Origin: Gymnothorax reevesii
Lineage: Eukaryota > Chordata > Actinopteri > Anguilliformes > Muraenidae
Direction of reading: 5' to 3'
DNA: 64,000 nt
Assembly (NCBI GenBank): GCA_029721435.1
Contig: CM056573.1
Coordinates: 151,177,947 to 151,241,946 of the forward strand
The notes under the pieces were generated by a model. It ran no database searches. It was not told the DNA's origin and saw only the letters and a program-made list of their open reading frames with translations. Position numbers and translations under genes: made by a program. How positions within the stretch are numbered: position 1 is the stretch's first letter; each line of letters opens with the position of its first letter. Shown piece after piece: positions 13,649 through 27,139 of the stretch.

Positions 13649-15151
13649 CCAACAGATAAACAGATACACACAGGCCCTTCCCTTCCATTGGCCCTCATCT
13701 TCCTCCTGAGAGAGAGAGAGGACTGCAGAGTAACACTTGAGTTTGTGTTTGTCGGTAGCACAACAAAAGCCGCTTTAAACCCCCACCGAGGCCTCAGTCT
13801 CTCCTCCCTCCTGCCTCTTTCCCCCAACTTCAATGTGCCTAATGACAGGGCAGCCTTGAAGACACGGCCTTGGAAGTAGAATAAAATCAAAGGCGCGAGA
13901 GCTTCCTCCACACACGCATATCCTCGTCTCTGCCCCCCGTAAATAGAGTGGAGGGTGTCAATGTTGAGGGCGAACCACAGAGACGGCCGAGGGGAGCACA
14001 AAAATAGCCCAGAAATTTTGGGAATGGGGTGAGAGGCACGGGGTGACATCAGGACGGGTGCTGAGGTAAATCGGGAAGGGGGGGCGGGGGTTTGTTCGGC
14101 GAAGGCGCATCGGAAAACTGTCGAGAGCCGGTGATAGATAGCCAGCCAGTTCGCTTCATGGGCTCGCATATATAAACATCCCTCCATGTTGGCCCGCCTC
14201 CCTGTCCTCCATCCGCCCACACCAATTACCTGCCGCCCCCCACCTCCCATCAGCCTCCCACTCCTGAAGTGCACAAGCACGTACAAAAAGCCCAGCGCAG
14301 GCTAAAAACCGCCATGAATCACCATAAACATCAATGAAGCCCAATGGCCATTAATTACACACCCCTCAGCCAAAGACAAAGGCATAAAAGAGAAATAGAA
14401 AGAGTAGCATTAAAGTAGCCAAGGGATCAGTCTGGGTTGGGTGTGTTTGCGCTTATGAGCGAGCATGTTCGTGTGTCTGCACTCCATGCTATAATTACCA
14501 CGCTGGCTGTGCTTTTGAAGAGCGCAAGAGAATTAGGATGAAAAGGTTGCCTACTCTGCCAGAGAGCTCTTTCCAAAAAAACACATCACAGGTAACTCAC
14601 TTCAAACTAGGATTAAACTCACGACGCCATTCATTTGCACTCCGCGTTGTTCTAAATTCCCAGATGAGGGTTTCAAGTTGTAGCCTATTTCAGGAAAGAA
14701 CATGACTGTAGTGCTCTGCATTTGCAGCAGCGAAGAAGACCACGAATTACGCCATCCAAACTGACATCAATTTACACGCACAAAACCAGAGCAGTTTACG
14801 TGTTTCAATTGCTGATAATTACACAGTAAGCAGGGGCAGTGTTCACACTACCCTGCCAAAGCCACAACTGGCCCTCTTTTCTGTAAAAAAAAAAAAAAAA
14901 CAAAAAACATTTAACATTTAGATGGTGGTTCTCCTTCTAATAAGACTGCCATTTAGGAAACGTAAAAGCTGCTGTCAATGATTTCACGATAATGTGGCTA
15001 CCCAGCTACAGACAGGCAGGAAAAGTAACCAGAAATCAAGGAAGCCCCACCGAACTTGAGTGACTGACGCATAAAATCAGAAAACACCACATGCAGAAAT
15101 TGGGAATTCAGAATAAACACCACAGCACCAGCGCAGTGAGCTGGCCACCAA

Positions 15152-15231
15152 CTGAAGCACCTATTACTAAAACCCCATAAGTCACACTTGACTTGACTTG
15201 ACTTGTGGGGTTTTAGTAATCAGTGCTTCAA
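15152..15231. repeat. 80-bp inverted repeat with an ACTTG tandem loop
   Basis: GAAGCACCTATTACTAAAAC CCCA (15154-15177) is the inverse of TGGGGTTTTAGTAATCAGTG CTTC (15206-15229) apart from two bases. The loop holds four ACTTG units (CACTTGACTTGACTTGACTTG with its flanks). It is too short to assign to an element. Confidence 0.75.
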
Positions 15232-16639
15232 TTCCCATCACAGACATTCCGAAAAGCAAAATCATAAAGATAATAACGGGTGCTGCTTAAAGAGTCAAGG
15301 GTAATTTGCTAAGCACAGACGTCTGAAGCGCTTTGAAAGAGAAGTATGGAGGATCCTCAGTCAGATGGTTGAATGAGCCACACCTTCGCATGAAATCACT
15401 ACTCTATCAGCACCAAAAGACCAAGGACAATCTTTACATGAATCTCTCTGTGCGTCTGTGGTGTGGGGGGGTAGTGGGGGAGCGAGCAAAGCTGAAAACT
15501 AGAAGATAATTGACAAAAGAAAGAGTTGGGGGGGAATTTATCAGTTTCTTCAGCTTAGCTAAATGAAAAGGATTTGCGACAGCAATTACGTGTAGCTACA
15601 GGGGTGTGCGTTTGATGCTGCTGGGGAGGAATTAAAGCAAGGAAATGGCCGCGAGGATTAGGCACTGCACAGACAAAGAGTGGAAGTCTAATATTTCCCA
15701 CCCGCACCTTGAACTCCGCTCTTCACCAGTCTCAACGATTCTTTCCGCTGCTTTCGACTCGGCCACGCCCCTCGCCTAAACGCCCAACTGAGACCAGTCC
15801 AGGAGTCCACAAGACACCAGTGTGATATTCAGAGAGAAAAAAAAAAAACACTTTTTTAACCTTCTTTATTTCCTAAAGGCCTTCAGGTCACTGTTATGAA
15901 CAGCCAGAAGTAATGTTGGAAGAAATGGAGAGAAATTAGATTTGATTTTAAAACAAATTTAATTTCAAAGATCATTTAGCAAAAACAAAAATTTGCAAAA
16001 TGTCCATGGAATAGACTTTGTCATTCCAATGGGCCATTGCTGTTATGGAAAATTCAGGTATCGGTCCACGTAGAAATGCAAGACAACAACCTCAACAAAA
16101 TTCTTATAAATTCTTGAGCACTTATTACAGGTGGAACTCCTACATATTGGTAAGACAGCCAAATGCAAGTAGAAAACATTCTTGGGCCTTTTCAGATGCA
16201 ACCTAATGCACAGCCAGAGAGGTTTCCATTTTGTGCTTTTGCTCCAAAACGAGTCAACACGAATTCACAAAAATAAATGGTAGGGTGCAGACCATATATG
16301 TTATTGTATAACATAACGTCCACTCAGTCAACACCACTGGGAGCCTTCCCAGAGGGTTAGATTACAGGTAGGCAGTATCTGAGGCATTCTCCCAGAGACC
16401 CATATAGTTTGCGTGACATTCCACAGCCATGTCACGTGCACTGATAGCGACTGGGCATTTAGTGCGAGAGTATAGTTTTCCAGTTCTGTTTTTTAATGAA
16501 GTGTGGCATAGCTGTGTGATGAGGGTGTGTGTGACTGAGGAATGCAGGAATGCGTGTCTGTGTGACTGACCTCCACAGAGACACACAAATCTATCAATTA
16601 TTAGACAAAATGGTCCTGAGAGAGAGAACCAAAGGGACC

Positions 16640-16736
16640 AAAAGAGAAAAGGTTGAGGCATTATGGAGAAAAAGAGGATAAGACAGAAATAGAGAAAAAG
16701 AGAGCCAGAGATCATAAAAAAAGAGACAGAGTTAAT

Positions 16737-16779
<43 letters not shown>

Positions 16780-17345
16780 GGGTCTTAGTGGCTTTAGTTG
16801 GAGCTCGTACTTCTATACAGCACAAGACAACGGGTGCAGCATCAGAGGCTGGGGATTCAGCAGACCTATGCAGCGAGTCTTGGGTCAACAAATTAGCAGC
16901 ACAGGAAAGAGCTCCACGCTCCCATATTATGAGCCTCATTGTGATAGTGAGGAGCACAAGGTTACAGTGCTTCAGCTCAGCAGGCAGTGTCTTCAAAGTC
17001 ACTGCACCCGAGAAAAAGCCAAATTAGGACTATTTGTTGGACGGAGATTGGGAAAGACTGCACAGTATGTAGAGACGGAGAAGAAAAGAAAATCTGTAAG
17101 GCTGAAAAAACAAAAAAAAAATGGGATGAGATGAAAAATATGATTACATAAATAGGTTGAAAACGAGAGAATGATGAGTAAAAGGAGCAGGGGGGGTAAA
17201 GGCAGAACAGGAGAGATGACATTGGTGGGACAGAAACAGGGCATATGCACCAGGGAAGAAAGGAGCGAGGACGGGATTATAAAGAGAGAGAGGGAGGGAG
17301 AGGGTGATCCTGGGGAGTGGACATGAGAGTAAGAGAAAAACTGAA
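16640..17345. other. Purine-rich (G+A) strand-asymmetric block
   Basis: For about 700 bp the plus strand is dominated by G and A (GAGAAAAAGAGAGCCAGAG, GGGAGGGAGAGGGTGATCC, GAAGAAAAGAAAATC), with a GA/G microsatellite near its start. No exon or repeat family is seen. Similar shorter blocks are at 5995-6250, 9100-9180, 33630-33790 and 35030-35420; pyrimidine-rich mirror blocks are at 10225-10375 and 26820-26995. Confidence 0.6.
16742..16782. repeat. (GA)14 followed by a G13 run
   Basis: A perfect GA run passes directly into an uninterrupted G homopolymer, inside a purine-rich block of about 700 bp. Confidence 0.95.
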
Positions 17346-17849
17346 GGGCTAATATCATTTGGCAAAATACACTAACATTCATGCAATCACCACACTGTGT
17401 GCCAGAGAGAATAAGTAAATCATAAAACCTCAAGTTAACACACATCGAAAATTATGCAGTTATAACCAATTATACCACGTGCATACCAGTACAAACCGCG
17501 CGATTACAACATAAAACACAAAACAATCCATCGCATATGAAGGCTCAGGTAGATGGAGAACAGCAGCGGCCGAGAAAATCATTGTTTCTCGGCAGGAATA
17601 AACTCAGGTTAACTCTGTCTAAGCATACTGTACATACTGTATAATTCCACATCACTCCCTAGAGCACTATAACCGCATAAACCACTGAGAGAGGTGGTCC
17701 CGCAGTGGTGGCAGAGAACTCGAAGATGATGATTAACTCTTAAGAACCACACAGTAATTACCATAGGGGGGAAAAAACGCACTTGACGATATTTGTACAG
17801 CACTTTCGCAACGCAAAAAATCCACAGTATGCGGATTGGTCATGCAGAC

Positions 17850-19050
17850 AAGGATTCTTAAACGACAGACCATTTATTCGATGCCGTCAAGCAATCTCCC
17901 CACGCTGAATATTCTTATTAACAGATTCGTTAGATTCGGAGCTCCATTTCACTCCACTTACAACGTAACTTATGAGGGCAGAGTTCTTTCTGGTCATTTG
18001 TGGCTTATGTGGGAGCAGGTGATTTACAGTCAAAACTAAATTGCAATATATTTAGACAAAAACTGGGGCAACACGCAGGCAGCCGGGCATTCACTGGAGA
18101 GTTTCTGGGACAGATCAGAGAAGTGATGCCATCCAGAGACGAACTGCGAACGCTGTCAGCATCGATCAGCAGTGAATCGAGAAAGGGGCCAGGACTCGAT
18201 CAAATCTTGGGACACGCTAACGCCCGGCAGCTCGGCTTCATCCATACGGAACAGAAATTCATTTCGGAATTCGTCTGAGACTTTGAGATATAAGGTACTA
18301 CACATTCACTAAAAGTTTAGGCATCGGCGTAAAAGTAAAACGCGGAGCAATCACAATTATTTGCCCGCTAGCCATCAAGGGCCAAACCCATAGACTATTC
18401 TACTTATATATTGCCAGGAATCCACCTGTTATTTTAAACGTCTCGCACTCAGACTGCGCCGCAGTTAACGTTACTGCTATAATGATTAAACTATACCCGT
18501 AAGCAAACTAGAATGTCGCAAACCGAGGGAAAGAAAGAAAAAACATCGTTCCATGAGAAATTTGCGCCGAAAGCACGCAATACCGCACACGGGCCAAAGA
18601 CAGAGGTTTACATTATTACCCATCATAAACATTCATAATAGACAGCCGACCAGCTACTATCGGCTACTCGCGTCTAAACAAAGTGCGGCTACTCCTTTCA
18701 AACAGCAACACATCGAAGCGCCAACACCAGCAAGATCAAACGTCAAAAGAATATTTTTAAGAAGTATTTTCAATCAACTTTTACCGTTCGCGAATTTGAA
18801 ATAAATCTTACCTTGTAAACACCAAAGAAGCAATGCGCAGAAAGCCGGGGTGGGAATTAATTGCAACATCTTTTCCTTATTTTAGTTCGGAATGATTTGC
18901 TAGCTCTGATTCTATGTTAATGGACTTTATTTGTGGCCGCGACGCAGATTCTCAAATCGTGCTCCACTCCGCTGCGTTTGGCTGGTTGTATCTTTTCGTG
19001 CGTCCCCTCCCTCTTTCTCTCAGCAGAAATCTGATGCCAGTGGTAATGTC
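17850..19050 (-). promoter_or_regulatory. CpG-richer segment, probable promoter of the gene starting at 18869
   Basis: CpG dinucleotides are visibly denser here (for example GCGCC, CGCGTC, CGGCTACTCGCG) than in the flanking DNA, and no interspersed repeat is recognised. The segment surrounds the candidate signal-peptide exon and would contain its 5' UTR (18870 to about 19020). One open stretch at 18130-18260 looks code-like on both strands but has no recognisable homology. Promoter function is inferred from composition only. Confidence 0.35.
18812..18869 (-). CDS. Candidate first coding exon (signal peptide) of an unidentified secreted or membrane protein
   Basis: On the minus strand an ATG with A at -3, preceded in frame by a stop (TAA at 18882-18884), opens 19 codons reading MLQLIPTPAFCALLLWCLQ. 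One base (G) is then carried to the donor AAG|GTAAGA. The peptide has a short N-terminus and a hydrophobic core (AFCALLLWCL), as in a cleavable signal peptide. A phase-1 intron right after a signal peptide is common in immunoglobulin-superfamily adhesion molecules and other extracellular proteins, so such a gene is possible. No later exon was recognised in 1-18.8 kb, so the rest would lie beyond the window's left edge. The surrounding 1 kb is CpG-richer than its neighbours. The call could be a chance ORF with a good donor. Confidence 0.45.
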
Positions 19051-22000
19051 TTGCTTGATATATTTGCACAAAAGGTGACCAAGACCCGTTCCCCCAACCC
19101 CCCTTCCCGCCCCTTCTCTCCAGCTCCCCTCATAGGGAGCATGAAAATCCTTTACTATGCGCATGATACAGGGCAGGATTTTCGTTATCACGAGGTTACT
19201 TTGATAAGAAAAAAAAAATAAAACGCAAAGAATAGAATCATAGCCTACGGATATGAAATATGTGTAGGCCAATTCTGGAAATATTTATCAGGTTCGAGGG
19301 CTGACTTTATTTACTCTATCAAATCGTGGTCTTACTTGAATGTACCAGTCAAAACGAATGATGAAGTTAGAGGACTTCTTTCTAGGGATTGGGCCTACTG
19401 GTGATCGAAGTGTCGGTGCCACTCAAGAATTGCAATAAAGACAAATTATAGTCCAACTCAAGCAGACTTACAGAACAGGCATGTGCTGTAGGTCTCGCAG
19501 GGCACCGCAATAAAACCACTTATGCAGCCTTCACGGCCAAGTGAACCATAGCTCTCTTGTAGTTGTGCAGCGAACAATCACATATAACCATTAAAGGTTC
19601 TTCTGTAGTTTCAGCATGTCGCTAATGCTGCCTTTTATATGGATAATTATAGCACTGAGAGCAGTTGTGTTTTAGCAAGCATTCCAAGGATAGCTGAATC
19701 GAAACAGCTGTTTTCTTCATATACACAGATATGGAGTTCAGTGCTCAAAAGCACCTTCTAATCACGCATTGGGAAAGGGCGCATATGAGTCCTGAAATTT
19801 GAAGCTTGCATGATATTCGAAAGGGAACAGTGCTGCTGGAATGGCTCGTGCTCCGGTGGGTAAGTCATTATTACTTTAGTTGCACGACTATTCCTGGCCA
19901 TGGCAATTAGTGCAGCGAAAAACTGTACGAGATATCAATAATGCTGTTCATCTAGGAGTCGCAGGAAATTGGCTATACCCCTGTAATTTTCAAAAGATGG
20001 GATTTGCCAGGAAAGAGTAGAATGCTGAAAGCAATTAAGGGAGGAGAGTAGAAGTGAGAAGGGAGAAAAGGAGGAGAAAAGAGAAGATCAGTTGGGCTGG
20101 GTTTACCCGTGGCCCTATAGCGAGAGATGATAAAAGAATGAGGAGAGAAATCAACATTATACCGTTTGCATTCATTGTTTTTCTGCAACGATTGTGGTTT
20201 TTAAGATACTTAATATTGCCAGAGTGCCTTTCTAAGTGTTTTGATTCAAAAGTTAAGGCACAGTAAGCCTACCATTTCCAGAGGAAAATCAGTCGCATTT
20301 GGATGAGCAACATTTTTAAATTTTATTATTTTTATAATTATGAAATTACTTATTTGAAAATGTACAAACATCACCAAACATGACCTGGTTTTCGATGAGA
20401 TGCAGTCCAGAAAAATATTGTCAAGTTATTTGGATGAGAAAAAGTAGCAAAACTTATGTACCATTACTTCAATCCCAAACAATGAAAATTGTGCTGCGTT
20501 GCAGCATGCCCGTAATGCTTGTCACACTTTGTTAGAGCAGGCTTCATAAATCAATAAAATTGGATTGAAATGACTAAAATAATTACTTGCACGATTAATT
20601 ATATTGATGAAAAGCATTTTTTGAATCTCTGAGGGCGTGTGTTCATCCCAATCACCATTAGCTGTCACTCACATGAGAGTGCAGGACAACCATTTTGCAC
20701 AATAAAGCTCAGCTCACACCAGCATGAGGGGGAGAAATGAGGCATTAAAATTATAATAGTGAATTAAGTGCCCTTGGTTCATGCTTTTGTGCAAAGCACT
20801 GTGGGAGATGAATCAGCAAGCTGTCTTTAGGGTGTCAAGCTGAGGGTCAGGGCCACAGCTTGGTGCATTATGTGACAGACATGGCATCCCTTGGACTGGA
20901 GGGTAGGCTGCCCCCTACTGGTTCAGTAACACCACTCAAAGCAGAAATTCGCTATGGCACAAAGGTAATTTCCAACCCCAGACCTACGACAAGCAAAGGC
21001 TGGAACTAGAAAAAAACCCCAAAAGACCCCAATGCCACTCTAAAATAGAGGTTGAATGGTTATGTTTTTAACCATTCTCAATACTTTCCAGGATTCAAAC
21101 ACTTAGCAATGTCAGGATGACACACTCACACCTACAATTTAGAGTCTCCTCTTAGCTTGGCATGCGTGTCCCAGGACTGTGGAAGGAAACCCATGCAAAG
21201 ACAGGGAAAACATGCACACTGAACACGGAAAGCTCCCAGGCCGGAATGGAACCCACAACCTGCTTGCGGTGGGACAACAGTGCACCACCACTGCACCACC
21301 GTGCCACCCCTCTGAAATACTGCGTTTCTCTTAAATCTAAACTTATGCAAAAAGAGGTAAACTTCCATCCACTTTTCACAAAACAATCACGCAACACCAT
21401 CATTTGAAATGTATATTCAAATGCCCACTTAGCATTGAGCTGTATGACTCAACTGTATTTATCAGTTTTTGTGTTACTCTCTCACTTTTTTCCCTAGGGC
21501 ACTTCTTTCGTGGTCCACTTTTTTGGATTACTGCCAAACAATAATTGATTAACAGTCATAATGCTTAAACTGGGCCCTTGATACAGGCCGCAAGGGCACA
21601 GTGATTTTCATCACGGCTCTCGTCCATTCACCGTCCCTAAGGCAGTGCAGCTGTAGCAGTTGTGACTGTAGGGGTGAGGGGGTCCTCTTTCAAAGTGAGA
21701 GACTGCCCCGCGGGATGCCTGGCGTGAGGGCACACACATAGATCATGCAGTGCGAACAGGAGGAGAGGGAACCCAGTACCGGCATACACACGTGTGTGAG
21801 GGTCATTCACATGTCCTTTCATTTCACGTGTGAGCTGCAGGAGGACCTGCAATACATCAGATGCGAATGCACATGCACAAATGAACACAAGCATATAAAC
21901 ACACAAAAATGAAACACAAAAATTGCCTCAATAATAAATATACATGAAAAAGACAAAAAAAAGACATATTATCGTAGCAGTATGCCAGTTAAAGTCAAGG

Positions 22001-25000
22001 TACATCAATGCATACACATACGTAAATGACAAATCTCCCTATTTTTGTTCTTTTATTGGCGTGTATGCTTTGTCTTTGATTGAGTACATAGCTAGATATT
22101 TAGGAATTTATATGTTGATACATGGACATAGGCCTGAAATATATTTCATTTACAGCTTTGGATGCAAAACATGTATTGCATTGTGTTTTATACATTGCGT
22201 TGTAGAATGCAAAGGTGTTGACAAGTACAGCAGCACAACCACTGACAGCTTTAAATACAAATGTTCAAGCCTAACACTGATTATGTGAAAAGACTGACTT
22301 ACTTGCAAATCAGACCTTCTTTAATTCTTAACATCCTTTCTGTTTTAAAAATGAGATCGTACTATTCTTTCCCCTCCAGCCATGTTTGAAATTAATTTCA
22401 GTCCAACTGATTAAAATGCCTTAGGATATTTTTGTTGCTGCCAATCAAAATGCAGGTTTTCTTTTCAACACAAGTGCTAACAATGTAAAACGCCAAGAGC
22501 TCTCTTAAGAATAATGGTAATGTATTTAATTCAGGGTGTGATGATTGATAATGGACTCGCTTTCCTCAGTAGCCTTTGTTTTCCTTGTTAAGAGAACACA
22601 ACAAATTGCAGTACACCCATGGAGCTCACATTTGCAAACTCAGGAAACCTAATGGACTTTTAAGTATTTGCCGCAGTAAAGTCAAGTGAGTGATAAAAAT
22701 AAATATTTATGCTTTGAGATAATGAAAGAGGTTTGGTCAGTGCGCCTGCACAGTGTCTGACTGTCGGCCTGTTTGCATGGAATAATTCCGTCTGTGTGCT
22801 TTTCAAGGCCCTGCTATCTTGCCTCCTTGACTGCTTTAGTGTATGTACCATCAGTCTCTGTGTTGTCTGCCCAATGGGCAGCTTGGCACGGCAATTATCC
22901 GCACGTGTGGGAGATGCCATGTTAGAGACACTCTGAGAACAGTGGCAGTGGGTGCATTTTCTCATCAAACTGCCCATCTGCATGCCAGTAACTGAAAGAG
23001 GAGGGATCTGAGTCAGTTCAACAGGGCCTGAGAGATCAGAGGCAGCATTTGATATGGTTCCCCAAGAGGGGGTTCTCCCACCCTCAGAGACCTGCGATTA
23101 GAGGTGGGGCACCAAAACTGCCAGTCACTATTGATCACACGCACAGCCAACTGAGTGCTCCTGTCCCCTCTCTCTTCCTTGGTCTTATCACTCCCATCTT
23201 TTGTTCATCTTTTCCCTTTGTTCTTCCACCATTTTCAACTGTCTTTTCCATAGCCACTCCATATCTTCTTTGTCCTCTTATACTTCCATCCTCTCATTTC
23301 TCTCTTTTTTTTTTTACCGATAATGGTAAATAATGATGGTATTATAGGCACAATGACTGTGCATTCAGGATCCGTGGCCGTGACATACTCTCACACACAA
23401 TGACGGAGCGTGGGCATCAATAGGTCTCTGTGTCACTCTGAAGATTGAGTCAGGAAAACCCTGCACGCTGAGCATTTGGTGCAGGAAGCGTTGGCTGGCT
23501 GTAATGTATTGCGGCAGGAGGCTGACGTAATTTAATGCAGCGTTTTGCTGCCAAGGTGTCCCTGGAGCTTGCGCATGCATTTATTACTGTAAATATACTA
23601 AGGTGGATCAGCAGATGTCTTCAGGAAGGATACCGATTGGCTGTTTGAGGATGCCTTTATCAGTCTGATCTCCAAAAGCCCTCTGACAGTACTTTATCGT
23701 ACTCACTCGAAATCATTTCTGGGGGTCCCCGGGGTAGAATATCTTTTATAAGAAATAATTAGCCATCAATTTCCTTCCTGAGCCCATGCTCATTTTCAAA
23801 GGCTTTTACAGAATCAGTACTTTAGCACTTCATCTTAAATGTGAATTTCTCCTATCTGGAATTTAATTCCTTTTTATAAAGTGAGACAGAAGTTAGCGTT
23901 TGAAAATTTTTATTTTCAGCAGGTATTTAGCTATACTGAATTGATAACTCTTACCAGCGTCATTTATAAATGCTATGTTCATCCAACCAGGCAGTCCCCA
24001 TGGGCTCGTGCGCTGTAGCGGAATGACTCAATTTCATCTATGAGTCAGTAATGATCATGGATAATGTAATAGCAGCCATTGTGACATCCTAACAGGAAGA
24101 GGGATTACAATCAGGCTGCGCTTTGCGGGTATGAGTTCGCCGAATTCCCTCCTTCCCCTGAGCAATGAGATGTGAGTTTTTCGGATGTACACACTGCCCA
24201 GCAAGAACTGTACAGCCTCTCCATTCAGGAACCTTCTGACTCACTCAATTCCCTTCATGTGAGAGACAAGCTCTGTGACGTTACCCGAAACAGCTTGGCA
24301 ATGTCATAATCCCCCTGATGCTCACCATTTCCTGGCAATTTGAACGGCCGGTGATGAACTATGCAAACTCATCGCGGTCAGCGTCAGCATCTTTGTCGAT
24401 GCAATATTCCTGAAAGCAGATTGAAATGGTAGATATAAGAAATATTTTGCAAAAAAAAGCACTTTGTGTGCCATTATGTTTGGATGAAAAGTGCGATATA
24501 AATAATGTCTGATTGAAGAAGGAATGAATTGCATTTGCGGGAATTTTGTTTATGCGCACTTGAAGGATGCTGGTCGAGCAGGAATGAATTGAGGTGCTTT
24601 GGTTTGCTTGGTAACACAGTCTAACTACTATAACTGATGATGATCTGTTGCAAGGCAGGCCATTGCTCTGACAGTCACCAAACCTTGCCAAAACACTGCT
24701 CAGGAGTCCGGCATGAATTTGGTCACATCAAAAATCTCCAGAATTTACCGGAAATTCTTTGGACATTAGAAAAGGGTGTTTGAGCTGTTTTGCAAATTCT
24801 GACATCCCTGGACAATGGATCTGCAGCAAGTTGTGGGAGGCAAAGCGGGCTCAAACACCGTATGCGTGGTAAACACGAGATCCTCGCAATGCTGTGTGCG
24901 CCAGTTGAGCTAAATTTGCTTGTGCAGTGAGTAAACCGTTAACAGGGGAAAAAAAATACAGAAAAATGCGGTGCTGAGAAAAGTATGTGACAGGAGGGGA

Positions 25001-27139
25001 GGCAGCTCGAGATGCAAGACTAAGGAATGAACAGAGTAGCAGAAATGAGGAGGGTAGGCCAATGTCAGGGAGCCAGACTGAATGGCAGTGTTGTCTGAGT
25101 GGGAGTGCTATGGAGCACAAAGCCAGATTGAAAAAGGAAGTGAGTTAACTGAAGGAGAGAAAAAAAAAGATAGGTGTTTGACATACCAGATAAACATGGC
25201 CCTGAGGTCTGGAATGCATAAATGTATGAAACCTGCAGTTTTTTTTTTTAATTCTCTCCACTTTTTCTTTGAAACTTGGAATGTCGAGTTCTATATATAC
25301 ACAACATCATAAGTCAAAGCTGGAACCTCCATTCGGGAGATGGCAGACAGGACTTTGCTCACCTCTGAAACATGTGATGCCAAGCTCTGCTTCTCATCAC
25401 ACTATAGTTCACAATTCCAGCTCACGCAGTCAGAGGAGACTATGACTCACGGACAGCTAAGCATTCAAGTGGGGTCCCTGACGTATGTTGGGAGGCTGTT
25501 ATAGATACTGTAAATGTTTGCAGTCACACCAGCTAACTGAAACAGTCTCATACCTGTGCATTGCCAATGTCAAATTTGAACCACCTTGCGAGCCTCACAG
25601 CCACAGTTGCCAGTGGTTAGGCCCCAATTTGACCAAACCATCCCACTGGTGCTCTCAAATATTGTCTTGACAGCATGAGCCTCCCAGCTGCCCCAAACAC
25701 TCAGCTTAATATGTACTCTGTGTGACTGTCTAATTGTAATGTATATAATTCCCTGTGCTGGAATACACAAGCTAGGGCATAATTTATTGCATCGTTAAAG
25801 GGGGTCAAAAACAGCATACCCAGTGGTCTGCAATCCAACTATCAAACTGCTGAATTGGTGCCTGCAGCACTAAAGGGTATCATGAACGCACACATCCTCA
25901 TAAATGTACAGACATATCTATAGTAGGGTGTAGGCAGACACTGTAATACCCATCCATTCACATACCAGACCGCCCACAGGCAGAGCAGCAAAAGTGTCGG
26001 CTGGAAGCACACATTGAGTCAGTCCTGCCTGTGCAAAAAGAACGAACACAGACTAAAACCGAAAGGGAAAGAGGCCATGGAGTGCCAACAGCCTGAAACA
26101 AGCGAGACAGAATCAGACATGGAAAAATTGCAGTGTGACTACTAACTTCAAATGATAGCATCATAGCATAACATGCTGCTAAGTACTAATTGGTAAAGTG
26201 TTACGTTGTATCAGTAAAATAGAACAAGTGTCTGCCACTAACATGAGACGGACGGGGCCCAATACTTTATCCCCCGTTTCGCTTATCACGCGCTGGGGGG
26301 GTTAAGTAACTCGTGACAATTGCTGATATGAAAAGAGGAACATCAGGATTGGTCAGTGGCATTGGTGAAACGAATGCACAACAGCTCCCGTGTACGTACA
26401 AGATGTAACCATGTTTGACAGCTAATGTAAAATAACACAGATTGTTGCATTGCTTATGTTTGATAATGATATGCCGCTGGTTCACCGCTGTTGAACAGCT
26501 TAATCTATTGCCGCATGCATTTGTAATTCCCAATGACGTCTTTTTCCACACAGTGGTCCTTGTTAACCTCCAGGGAGTATTGATGCTTTGCATTGGAGAA
26601 CAGGCCAGTTTTTTTTTTGCTGAAGTACAAAAGTTGCAGCTTCTATCGCTACCTGCTTTTCCGCAGAGGTGACATGATATTACAGTTACAATAAGATTCA
26701 GGGTGTCCTTGGAAAATTTACTAACTGTAACAGCGTTATAGCAACACAGGCAACTTCCACTTCAGTAGAAATGGCCTCCTTGAAAACTCTCATCCAGCCA
26801 TGCCCAAATATTCACTACGTTTCTCTCGCCCCAGGCTTTGGCCTCCCATCTCCTCCCTTTATCAAAGTAACCCCTCATAACCCCTCGTTTACCCTCTCTC
26901 ATGCTCCATCAGTCTTCCCCTCTAGTATCCCACCCTCTTATCCCCCTCTCCCTACATCTCCCCCCACCTGTCCCTCTTCTTCCAGTGCTTTCCACTGACT
27001 AAACCTCCTTCATCAAAATGCAAAGCATCTTGGCACCAGCTGGGTAACAGGGATTGAAATGTAAATGGAGGTGAAAGAGAGAAGAGATCACCACTCCTGA
27101 GTCCTCTTGCCTAGTTCTTAGTCGTCGGGCACTTAATAA
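19051..27139. other. Intergenic AT-rich region
   Basis: It holds one diverged repeat (21145-21310) and several unique AT-rich stretches with TAATTA/ATTAAT motifs (20320-20770, 22330-22730, 23750-24110) that look like conserved noncoding DNA. The plus ORF 21944-22288 (114 aa) has no recognisable feature. No exon or RNA gene is seen. Confidence 0.55.
21145..21310 (-). repeat. Dispersed repeat, same family, minus strand
   Basis: On the minus strand it reads GGTGGCACGGTGGTGCAGTG, then GTGGGTTCCATTCCGGCC, GCATGTTTTCCCTG and TTTCCTTCCACAGTCC. Pol III-like A and B motifs are recognisable but degraded. Confidence 0.7.

Larger units (their letters stand above)
9096..15151. other. Noncoding region with CA and poly-C repeats
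   Basis: Only simple repeats, a pyrimidine tract (10225-10375) and the AT-rich block 11520-12440 stand out. The 245-codon minus-strand ORF 13549-14286 runs through a CA repeat and has no domain-like composition. Confidence 0.6.
15232..17849. other. Noncoding region with the purine block
   Basis: Beyond the purine-rich segment (16640-17345) nothing is recognised. An A14 run is at 15838-15848 and a short palindromic stretch near 16290. Confidence 0.55.

Noticed and set aside
13549..14286. 245-aa minus-strand ORF
   Set aside because: It runs through a CA microsatellite (poly Val-Cys), has no domain-like segments and no splice or promoter context.
21944..22288. 114-aa plus-strand ORF
   Set aside because: AT-rich, no recognisable domain, no splice or Kozak support.
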